Origin: Apostichopus japonicus
Taxonomy: Eukaryota; Echinodermata; Holothuroidea; Aspidochirotida; Stichopodidae
Reading direction: 5' to 3'
DNA length: 62,000 bases
Assembly: GCF_037975245.1 (NCBI RefSeq)
Contig: NC_092570.1
Span: 13,785,001-13,847,000, forward strand
Shown here: one piece after another, positions 22,027 to 33,059 of the stretch
How positions within the stretch are numbered: the stretch's first letter is position 1
How the letters are laid out: every line of letters starts with the position of its first letter
Notes under the pieces: model-generated
What the model saw: the letters and a program-made list of their open reading frames with translations, nothing else
What the model was told of the DNA's origin: nothing
The model's database searches: none
Position numbers and translations under genes: made by a program

Positions 22027-23945
22027 AATAGAGAATATTCTCGTAGGACTATCTTTTTATAAATTTAATAGCTGCGCTATTTCATCATATTTGGATGGTT
22101 AGTAAGAACATTTAAAAAAAAACAGTAAACAGGAAATTCGTCAAGATCAACCGACTGTTAATGGCCGTAAATCACAAAGCTTCTTCTCATAGTTAATTGA
22201 GCGGAATCGATCGACAACCAGAGGCAAGTAGCTTAGAGTTCGTACAGATATTCAATCCATTATGAATTCTCAAGGATCGAAAGGTATATATATTTTCTTA
22301 AAACAAGCTTTGATTTGAAAATATGATAATTCTACACTGGTGTCACTGTGGGGGTTACGATATACATCAGACAACCAGCTTTGCTCAAATACTTTTTTGC
22401 TCCAAATTCATTTGAGGTAAGGTTTATTAATGGAATAAAAGGAATATTAAAATTTTTGAAAAGATGTGAAAGCTTTATTGCATTGCATACACAAAATTAC
22501 CAACCCCCTCCCCACCCCCCCCCAAATGCATCAATGCAAGCTGCCGGAACCTAATGTTATTTATAAATTGCACAACATTTTACGAAAACTCTAAACGAAG
22601 TAAAAAATTAACCCCGCCGCGAATCGATGTCCGCAAACATATTATATGTATCGCCCTTCTCTTTTCCTTGTTTGAAATTTCCATATAAATTCATCTTCTC
22701 ATTTCAGGATATTGAATATTGTACAATTGTTGCTGTATTTCTGTGTTAATATTCAGTGCACCTAAGGAGGAAGAATATTCACATGAAGTATTACACGCCA
22801 ACGCAATTTGAAAAAAATTATCATTTTCATGTTTCTCTAAAGAAATATTAGCCATACTGTTACCGGCATAGTAGTATAGCACTGTCGTTAACAGTGTGTG
22901 GATAAAACACTTCGTCCAAGAATTTAGAGAAGATAAACGTGACCCCTCCCACTTGATACCCGTTCTCCACTTTCTCCCCCTCCCCTGCTTTACCCTCCCC
23001 ATCATACCCCATCCTCTCTCCGATTGTTTGCTAACTTATACTTAAAACAGGGAGATTGAACAAACTGTGCTTTCTCATCTAAACACGGCTGCTTAGATCG
23101 ATCAAAAGGAGTATTTCAACGCATATGATATCCTCTCGATATGCCCCCCCCCCTTAACCTCCTCCGCTTTATCCCGTTTCCCCAGCCTCCCCTCTGATTG
23201 ATTTTTAAATTACTTGAAACAGGGAGAAAAACTCCAACTGGTGGTTTCCTCACAAAAAGTGGCGTTTCTGATCGTGCGAAAACGATAATGCACCGTATGT
23301 GGTATCCATGGTGACGAAAGAAGAATTAAACGCGTTAATGTACCTCTTTAGGATAATGACGTATAAATAACGTTTCTTCAATGACACTCTACTGTTTTAT
23401 TCATTTCGCTACTTTTTTAATTTCATTAATTTTCAGTGCGTGGTGGTGAATAAACCGAGAGAAATGTATCATTCGGGAAACTTTAACATAGAAAGTTTAC
23501 CTTATGTGTATGGAAGTGTCACGTGACCTGAATAACACCTCTAGGCATATTCACATAGTTCCCTCCTGAAGTCCCCCAGATAATTGAACATGTCTCATAA
23601 AAAGTAGATTTGGATCAGTATAAAAAAATAAGAAATATTGCAACAAGTTTACAATTAGATAATACTTGTCGTGTAAGAATGTTTCAGAGTCATGAATCAA
23701 GTTGTGAATATGTGGTTATATACAATATACACCCACAACGTTAATCTTTTACTTGATTTCCTAGAACGGATGTCAGAGTCATATGCGATTGGTGATATCA
23801 TTTATATACTGGTCGAAAATGAACATGTGATGGCTATCTGCATATAAAACCTGCTGCTGCAGCTTATTACAGTAAAAAATATAGTTACATGTGACCAAAC
23901 GTTAACAAACTAACAAATATTGTCATAACCCGAATAGGTTGCGCT
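22027..23945. other. Gene-free stretch
   Basis: No exons are recognised. Pyrimidine-rich patches at 22922-23000 and 23140-23200 (CTCCCC-like) may be related to the minisatellite that follows. Confidence 0.5.
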
Positions 23946-23949
23946 GTAA

Positions 23950-25115
23950 GTGTCTCCTCAATCGCCTGCCCTAACACCCTCTCCCTACAACCCTCTTCCT
24001 ACCACCCTCTCTCATACCACCCTCTCCCTACAACCCTCTCCCTACCACTCCTCTCTTCTACCACTCCTCTCTCTAACACTCCTCTCCCCTACCACTCCCT
24101 ACCACTCCTCTCCCTACCACCCTACCACTCCTCTCCCCTACCACTCCTCTCCTCTCCTCTCCCCTAACACTCCTCTCCCCAACCACACCTCTCCCCTACC
24201 ACTCCTCTCCCCTACCACTCCTCTCCCCTACCACTCCTCTCCCCTACCACTCCTCTCCCATACCACTCCTCTCCTCTACCAACCCTCTCCCCTACCACTC
24301 CTCTCCCCTACCAACCCTCTCCCTACCACTCCTCTCCCCTACCACTCCTCTCCCCTACCACTCCTCTCCCCTACCACTCCTCTCCCCTACCAACCCTCTC
24401 CCCTACCACTCCTCTCCCCTACCAACCCTCTCCCCTACCACTCCTCTCCCCTACCAACCCTCTCCCCTACCACTCCTCTCCCCTACCAACCCTCTCGCCT
24501 ACCACTCCTCTCCCTACCACTCCTCTCCCCTACCACTCCTCTCCCCTACCACTCCTCTTCCTACCACTCCTCTCCCCTACCACTCCTCTCCCCTACCACT
24601 CCTCTCCCCTACCACTCCTCTCCCCTACCACTCCTCTCCCCAACCACACCTCTCCCCTACCACTCCTCTCCCCTACCACTCCTCTCCTCTACCACTCCTC
24701 TCCCCTACCACTCCTCTCCCCTACCACTCCTCTCCCCTACCAACCCTCTCCCCTACCACTCCTCTCCCCTACCAACCCTCTCCCCTACCACTCCTCTCCC
24801 CTACCAACCCTCTCCCCTACCACTCCTCTCCCTTACCAACCCTCTCGCCTACCACTCCTCTCCCTACCACTCCTCTCCCCTACCACTCCTCTCCCCTACC
24901 ACTCTTCTCCCCTACCACTCCTCTCCCCAACCACACCTCTCCCCTACCACTCCTCTCCCCTACCACTCCTCTCCCCTACCACTCCTCTCCCCTACCACTC
25001 CTCTCCCCTACCACTCCTCTCCCCTACCACTCCTCTCCCCTACCACTCCTCTCCCCTACCACTACTATCCCCTTCTACTCCTCTCCCCTAATACTCCTCA
25101 CCCCTACCCACACAA
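23950..25115. repeat. 16 bp pyrimidine-rich minisatellite, ~70 copies
   Basis: The unit CCACTCCTCTCCCCTA alternates with the variant CCAACCCTCTCCCCTA and a few length variants. The top strand has almost no G. Because 16 is not a multiple of 3, all three frames give the same 16-residue repeat (LPYHSSPLPLLSP-type). This explains the 398-codon open frame, which is not a gene. Confidence 0.95.
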
Positions 25116-27775
25116 GTTAAACGCTGCCCGTCTAATATTGCTATAGATAACACTATAAGTTTAAAAAGTGTTGTGATGAATTAATGCACAATTAATTAAC
25201 TTAACTAAACTGATAGTCTTCCAAGAAATAAACAGCAGGAGAGATTCAAACTTGACTGATATGGCTTCTCTTCAATATGGCAGCAAAAAGAAGAAAACAA
25301 CCATAATACACATTGCGATATAAATATACACGCCTCACGGAAATTGCATCAATTGTTTAAAAAAAATGTTGATGGACATAGGGACATGTGACCTTGATAA
25401 GAGGAACCAAACCGCAAATTCACGTCCAAACGTCCCAACAAAATGGACCATCTGAAGTGGCGGCATGTACTATGCTTTTTCAGATATTTAGATTTTTCAA
25501 ATATTTAGTCATAGCTAACTTTCTGTAGTATTACGTTTACATTTAATACCATAAAACAAAATATAAGAGAGTGAGAAATATGGGAAGCAGCCACAAAATG
25601 ACGTAACATGTAAAGCAACGAATGTTAGTCACCCTATACCTCTGGATTTCATCGTTGAGCGTACAAGAAAACTATAGTTTAGGAGTCCTGCATTTCCACA
25701 AAGAAAAGTTTCAGTATGTTTTATGTCTTCTCTTATATCTCCATCAGTTGAAGTGAAACTATTCATGTTATCAAAACTTCATTATATGGGGCATTTAGGA
25801 TCGGACAGAATCTGAAAACTTAAAGCAAAATCAACCCAAACATGTATTTTACCCCCCCCCCCCCCAAAAAAAACAAGAACAATATCCTGAAAATGTTACA
25901 TTGTTTATCTGGGACTCAACTGGACAAGTCTCTATACTTGATGCTTATTATCTTGTGTATTACCTAATAGCACATACTACCGAATTATAATATGTTACAG
26001 CACAATCCAGTATTTACTGTGGTACAAAACTTTAAGATTTACAGTAGTTACTCTAATGATGTAATTTCTGTGTGATTCGGGGTGTAAATTAAATTTCCAT
26101 GAATCTTGTGCCTCGTGACGTAAATAACATGGTATGCAGTATTTTTTTTTGGGGGGGGGGGGGGGTTGCTTTCCGGGAAATTTGTTATTTCCTTGCTTAT
26201 ATCTTACGCGTCTTTAATTATAAACAAAGTTAAAGCATTTTGCAACACAATTGTCTGTATGACGCATAAACGTTATTCACGCATATCTATGACCGAGTTA
26301 TATAGCTCTATTAATAATGTTACAAGTTGGACGGAAATTGTGCACATTTCAGTTTGGGGTGGCGGAGGAGTGGGTGGTGGGGGGCGGATGGGAATGGCCC
26401 CTACCTCCATCGTCAGTCGCGGGAAAGACGTTCAGTCGAGGGATTTCTTCAAACTACAAAAGGATTTATTAGCATAAAACTTGCTATTGGACGTATTTGT
26501 ATACCGAATTTATAAGCGAAATATGTCTCTGAATGCACCATTCTAAATGTTGTATTTTTGTCGGGGAGGGGGGGGGGGGGCTACATTCTCCAAAATGGGA
26601 GTCTTGTTCATCGAACCCACGGACACACGCCTTTGCTGTCCTTTTCATCCGCGTACAGCCCGTTCACAAAAGGTTCGTGCCCCCTACCAAAATCATTCGG
26701 GGAAATTTGGAATCCCCCGCCCATCTCCCCCCCCCCCCTATGAAATCACGTGCACGCTACTTGAACACTTATCACAGTGCCATTAAAAAAATATAATCCA
26801 AGCATTGTCAGAATTGTGATTTAAACTCAGCCTTAGCAAACTCATAGACCGCTTTTTCTTCGTGTATTTAGAGGTGGGACGAGGGCTATGGGTGGGGGGG
26901 GGGGGCGGGCGATTGGATCCTCTCTGATCAAGGACAATATTCATATAACGTAATGTTTTTAGTCGTATATTTTCAGTTATTTCATTTTTATTTATTTTTT
27001 TCTTATTTCTTTTATTTGTTGTGATTTCTTTTTTTTCGTTTTTGAGTAAAAGAATGAAACATTTTCTGTTGCAGATCTGTGGAATTTCTTAAAAATTCCA
27101 AGTTAACTTCTTTAAAATCAAATCTCATAACGGCTTAGTTTGTGCTTCATTGTTAAATACACTGTAGTTTAAATTTGTTTTTCTTATTATTTTGTTGCTT
27201 ATGTTTTTATTTTATTTATTTATTTATTTTACCCATGTTTCATTGGAACTTTCTCCCTTGTTTTCTTTCGTTTCAATGAGTAAGATATATACCCCGACAC
27301 TCTTTCTATTAGCATGTGATATGAATTATGTTATAATAGGCCTCTTTCTGATCACGATCATTTTTATTGATCCACTGATCTCATATGAGGGGTGTGGAGG
27401 GGGGGGGGTTACTTTGTAGTTATTTAATAACTAGAACTAGGGAGTACATTGACAATGTGAATCTGTTTATGCGCAAGTGCGGAACCGGGACAGCTGCTTT
27501 AAAGTCTCTGTTTTATATCACATCAATGTCACGTTAAGTTCTCTATAATTTCAAAGAAATATGAAAGCCAGGTGAGAGGTTTGGTGAAATTTAAGAGGTG
27601 CATTTGTGTATGTTACACGAGCTAATGACAAAACATGATGGTCCTTGTTGCGTAGGTAATTGAATTTAAAAATGCAGTGAAGGGTAATAATATGTATGTG
27701 TATGACGTCAACTTGCAGGAAGGCGTCGCTCATGTGTTATAGGTGACGAGTTTCATTCAAGCAATATCTATATAC
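25116..27775. other. Gene-free stretch with homopolymer runs
   Basis: It holds several long C- or G-runs (25852-25865, 26151-26165, 26567-26580, 26727-26739, 26893-26906, 27400-27408), often as G-run/C-run pairs capable of snapping back. I see no coding exon. Confidence 0.5.
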
Positions 27776-27990
27776 CGGTGCTGTGGCGATGAAGCTTATA
27801 TCGGGAGGTTCCGGGTTCAATTCCCGGTCGGGTCATAGTAAGGTGAGTTTTCATCCAAGAGAAATCTACGGTTTTCCCATGTAGATCATCATTTCATTCG
27901 TTTCGTTTAACTTCATTTCATTTTCATATTATTTCATCTCATTTCATCTCGTTTCATTTGATTTCATCTCTTTTCATTTCAATACACCTT
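27776..27990 (+). mobile_element. tRNA-headed SINE with TTTCAT-rich tail
   Basis: The T-arm CCGGG-TTCAATT-CCCGG (27808-27824) is perfect. The upstream D-arm part is degenerate. It is followed by a TTTCATCTCA-like simple tail (27889-27985) and then a TA tract. It is similar in layout to the repeat at 21188. Confidence 0.6.
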
Positions 27991-27991
27991 G

Positions 27992-28039
<48 letters not shown>

Positions 28040-28098
28040 CATTACGATTATCTTTTATTATAATTATATATAATATATATATATATATATAATATATA

Positions 28099-28135
<37 letters not shown>

Positions 28136-28153
28136 TATAAGAAAATCGTAATG

Positions 28154-28230
<77 letters not shown>
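27992..28230. repeat. TA microsatellite with inverted repeat
   Basis: TA runs surround a pair of inverted sequences: ATCATTACGATTATCTT (28038-28054) and AAGAAAATCGTAATGAT (28139-28155). They are complementary apart from one unpaired base and enclose about 85 bp of TA-rich sequence. The whole could form a cruciform. Confidence 0.8.
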
Positions 28231-28232
<2 letters not shown>

Positions 28233-31200
28233 CGTATATTGACAAGCCTTGCTACAGGTTGCGTATGAATATAAAGCTGTCAGGATATGGCCCGTAAGTC
28301 AGGGACGTGGCAAAAAGAAGAAATTGTTGTCTCTAAATATACAATAATTATATCATTACAGGCTATGATTGCATGTTCCAAGTATATGTCCTCATCAGAA
28401 GATATCACGAACATAATCAATTAGCCCTTAAGGTATAGGCTACTATAAAAGAATCGTTCGTGAGTTTTCTTTAATTTTAATTTTTCTTTGCAGTTTGAGA
28501 TCACTTCTTCGCAAGACACAGAGTCAAGGTCTTCGTATTGCCTGGTGTGACGAAATCAGTAAACTATATAAGTGTCTATATAAGTGTCTAATATGTATGT
28601 ATGTGTGTAAACAAAGTGTATATATTCTACAAAAATATTTTTTACAAAAGTCGATGAAATATTGAAATTTGCACAGTTTAAAAAATTATATATGGGGTAT
28701 ATAATTGTCAATGTCCCATCTGGGCTACCGTAGTATCTATTTTTATTCTCCACTTGTTCTCAATTTGTATAGGAACCTTTAAGTTGCAGAAAGTTCCTAT
28801 AGTAGATCAGGGGGTCTTTAGAACGTGCATCGAGGGTTGTAATTAGAATGGAATGATTTGTCAGAGTCAGAGGTCCTTTTTGAGTTTAAGTTATGTTTGA
28901 GTATTTTTCCACCACAATAAAAGAGGAGTAGTACAGTCAAGATAAAACAAGGTGGCGGAGGAATTATGAAAAAGCATTAGCTTGTACGAGCAGTCCCCCT
29001 TAAACAAGGGTCAATGATTTCTCTGGGCGGTTATGTGAAGAACTACAACAGCGGATTTGAGCTTCTGTGTATGTGGGTATTGTTTATCTGATATGGTTCT
29101 CGTTGGGGTCTAAATGTCCCCGATATCTTTTTTCCCGTTCAATCTAAATTTAACTATTATCATCGTCTTCATCACAATCACCACCACCTCCGCAACCTTA
29201 CAGCACCACTATCCGCTACCATTCATATTTCTTTCAACTACCATACTCCACATCTAAACAGTCAAACTAGCCTTCGTGGATTAATGGAGTCAGGCTTAAT
29301 GTAACTCTGACCATGACCGTTCGATAATTCTAAAACAGTCTATTTACTATTCCGAGATCGAGCTAGCTCAAAATTGATACATTACGTAGATTTCATTACG
29401 TCACAGTGTAACAGATATACCTGCGTGACCGAAATTGGTTACATTGACAAAACTGAAATCAAACACAATATCATTCAATCATTGTTTGTTTTCGTAGGTT
29501 TTTCAAAATGTCAACATTCTGTTTATTCTCTCCCCACACTTATCAGTAGGTCAATATCGATTTTCACAACCTTGAGAAATTTGCAACCTTAGAAGTAAAC
29601 AGAGTTGAAGAAATTGATCGAGAAAAATCAATGAAAGTGACAAAGAAGACAATTACAAGTGGCTCATTGATCCACGGAGATACCCGGTCGTTGCTAGGAC
29701 CGGGTTGAAGAGGAGCGAGTGGAACGATGACACATTAGCCTACGTATAAAGCCTAACAGGAATGTTGACTGACCTAACCTAGATTACCCCGAAACCTCCA
29801 CTAGCCTTTTCCAGTTCTAAAGTAGATGTGAAGACTTGCTGTTTCAATACTCTTGATTTCTAAAGCCAGGCTATGGAGGATAATGAAAAAATAGCAAGAT
29901 TGCCATTGGCCTAACTTAATTAACCCTAACTAGCGAATGTTATAAATGATGAGAAAGCCATTTGACTCGAAAGGTTTCCTGAAATTGACATCCCCATCCA
30001 TGGAGGAAGGTGCCTGGCGACATCATAGTTCAGATAACATGAAACAGGGTAGGAAACGATTTCTTTTACGGTATAGTGGTAATTAAGTTGGTGAAAGATT
30101 AATATCTTTTAAATTAGGCCTATGCTAGTGAGATTGCTTCTTTTTTTAGGGGGGGGGGGGGCGTTGCTAGTAAATAATAGTAAGTGTAGCCTTTGGCTAG
30201 GCCTAACTTGGTTTAGTAAAGTGATTTAACTTCAAGCCTAGGCCTAATGCAACATTAAGTTTGTGAAGGGCCTAGGCTATATTAAATATGGCAAAGCCCT
30301 AGGTCCCTAACTTAGACGAGCTCCAACTTGCATCGAAATTGTAAAAGTTGCTATTAAACTAAGTTGCAAGTATATTGCACATATGTTTAAAGTGAGCTAC
30401 TGTACATAGGCCTAGTGACTTGGGCTGAGCTAACAATGGTGCCTGAGCCATATTGGCCTATCTGATAAGTTATATCAACGACACTAAAGCCTTTCAATTG
30501 CTATGAAGATTTTATGTATTAAATTGAATATCAGATCGAAATGTCTTTACCAGAAAGGTGGGGTAAGTATGCCAAAACTTTTATAAAAGCGTAATGGAAT
30601 TTCCAAGAGCTTTCAAAACATGGTAAAACCTAGGTCTCAAAGCTTCAGAAGAATTTATTTGGGTCAAGCAAAGTGTCCATGTACTAGGCATTAGAAGCTG
30701 TTTTAAACAGTGAAAGATAGTCATGGACTTCTTTGAAATTTCTTGAGAGAGAACATAAATTGTACTCTTAAACAAGTTTTAGCGATTTGGGCATTAGTAA
30801 CTATTGTACGGGATATACTTGGTTTTTTATGTGTGATGGGTGGTAGCCACAGTGGGAGGGGGAAGGGGGACCACAACTCCTATCTACAGAAGCCTGCCAC
30901 TTACTGTACCACTATGACTTAGATTGGAAGTCGCTACCCAGCACTCATTTTTTGAAAAAGATTTCAAGCTATATATGGAGGAATTAACAAGGAATTCCAG
31001 GATAATTCTTCCAATCTTTTCTGTAAAATGTCTATATTCTTTAATTATTTTAAATATTTGACTGTAGGGTACCTGAGTCTGAAGTTATACTACTGTACCA
31101 TATTGCAAACAAATGGTTACACCATGCCTCATCCATGCAAATCAGGCACCCAAATGCTTCCAACCCACTACTCAATTAGAACTGACAGCAGTTTTTAAAC

Positions 31201-31260
31201 TCTCCAAGTTTGCTTTTATTCATTAAATTATCAAACTGACACATCCATATCCCGCCCCCC
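28231..31260. other. Gene-free stretch
   Basis: No convincing exon was found. TAGGCCTA-type motifs recur at 30110-30460, as in the first intron of the SAMD3-like gene. There is a G-run at 30150-30161. An ATG in good context at 30000 opens only 23 codons. Confidence 0.5.
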
Positions 31261-31475
31261 CGGTTCCCGGACAATTCCCCCTGGACGATTGCCCCCCGGA
31301 CGATTACCCCCGGACGATTCCCCCTCGGACAATTGCTCCCCGGACAATTCCCAACCCTGACAATTACCCCCCGGACAATTCCCACTCCGGACAATTCCCA
31401 CCAATGACAATTGCCCCCCGGACAATTTCCCCACGGATAATTTCCCCCCGGACAATCCCCTTCCTCGGAAATTTC
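31261..31475. repeat. 15 bp minisatellite (CCCCCCGGACAATTA), left arm
   Basis: About 14 degenerate units of CCCCCCGGACAATTA. The first ~70 bp aligns well with the reverse complement of 33901-33970, the outer end of the right array. The two arrays therefore form the outer arms of a palindrome. Confidence 0.9.
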
Positions 31476-31656
31476 GACAATTGATTGACAGCCGATGCAG
31501 GCGGGGTTAAGGCTATTATTCCAGTAAAAATGAGGGTGTGCAACAAAAGATTTCAGTTTTGGTTTCGATGACAATCGTAACCTATGCATTCATCCGGGCG
31601 GAGAGTGTGTGTGCGTGTATGCGTGTGTGTTGAGGGGGGGGGGGTGTAAAGCCTCG

Positions 31657-32100
31657 CTTGTAAATACGATATCTCAGGAAGTGAAGCTTTGACCAATCTA
31701 ATATTGGTGTATATGAGTAACACATTGGGTAGAAGAACCCTTTTGTTTTGTGGGTAGGTCAAAGATCATTTTGAGTCACCAGGGGCCAAATAGTAAAAAC
31801 CTTGTAAAGACGATATCTCAAGGATGTAAGCTTAAACCAATATAATAGTAGGGGACCACATTTAGGAGCAAAAGCCTCTAGTTTAATGTGGAGGTCAAAG
31901 GTCATTTGGGTTCACCAGGGGTCAAATAGTGTAAACCTTGTAAACACAATATCTCAAGAAGGGAATGTTGAACGAATCTCATATTTAGTATGTAGTTGTT
32001 ACACGTTCAGTACAATATTTTATTGAGATCAAAGGTCATTTTGAGTCGCCAGATGCCAAGTTGTGGAAACCTTGTTTATAAGCTACAGTATCTCCCACCG
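31657..32100. repeat. ~135-145 bp tandem repeat, about 3.3 copies
   Basis: Units start at 31657, 31801, 31937 and 32071 with CTTGTAAA(T/G/C)ACGATATCTCA and later contain AAAGGTCATTTGAGTCACCA followed by GGGGTCAAATAG. The periods are 144, 136 and 134 bp. The units diverge by roughly 15-25 percent. Confidence 0.85.
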
Positions 32101-33031
32101 ACCAGCCTATCAGATAACATGTGCTTTACGCCTCGTACGAATAGGGGGCTATTGGCATTGGAAATGAGCTTATGGGCATCCGTAGAATCTAAAACTCAAA
32201 AACTGTAAACTCCAACATACTTGCATTTGCTTAAACCTGCCGCTTGGAAGCTTTACTTTGCGTGCAAAAGGTGTACCATTACTTTAAATAATTCAGACAA
32301 CAAAGGATAGTTGTAGCCTTCCTGGATTACAAGCTGGGATAGGGGACCAAATGGAATATTTTTGCCACTGACTTGAGACTTGAGTTGAGCCCACTCTTTT
32401 TGAATTTCCTCCTTTATTTCTTCAAGCAATCTGGGTTGTTCTGATCATTTAGCAGCAAAGTACTACAATGATCAGCCACCCTCCCAATTTCTTCAACACC
32501 CCCGATGAATTCAAAGTTTCGTCTTTTCTTGCTGGCCATAATAAGGGTCAACAATTTGGTAACAGAACTGAAAGTTTGTGGACAAAAGCCGAAGCTATGC
32601 CTCATATTACTGACTTGTGAATTAGGATACAATGTTTTATTGACATGTCAGGTAGGCCTTTCTATTCTGTGCAAAAAATATATTCTGTAAGAAATATATA
32701 TATGCTGAACAAAGTACGGAGCTCTGTAAGTTCCAGCTGAGATGGTGGTGTTTCAGTAACTTCAGTGAACAGCTTATTCATTATATTGGCAATAAGTGTG
32801 CAAGTACAATGCACTTTCTTGCTCAGAACCGAAATGCAGTTCAAAGTTAGTGGTTTTGTGACATCACATTGCATATGATATTACGACGATACGATCGACA
32901 ACATAGCCTACTGTATCTAGCCGGCTTAACAGTCCCATTAACATATCATATAACCAGGGATCGAGCTGTTAGAGTAGCAGCTCCCTGGTATAACATAGGT
33001 AACATATACGTATCGCAGCAGTACTGCAATC

Positions 33032-33059
33032 ATGGCGTCCAGATATAGCGCGTTAGTAG
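33032..33059 (+). CDS. Proposed exon 1 (start) of the 699-residue gene
   Basis: ATCATGGCG gives a fair start context. The nine codons MASRYSALV end in phase 1 at a GTTAGT donor and complete a GAT codon with exon 2. The exon is very short and lies in the centre of the palindrome, so it is tentative. Confidence 0.42.

Noticed and set aside
23950-25146. 398-codon Pro/Ser/Leu-rich open frame
   Set aside because: It is a by-product of the 16 bp pyrimidine-rich minisatellite. All three forward frames look alike.
30000-30080. ATG in good context that could be a first exon
   Set aside because: Only about 23 codons remain open. A possible donor exists, but no downstream exon can be linked in phase.
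32414-32632. Minus-strand open frame MASKKRRNFEFIGGVEE…
   Set aside because: It is protein-like in part but single and short, inside the palindrome, with no match in the opposite arm and no splice partners found.
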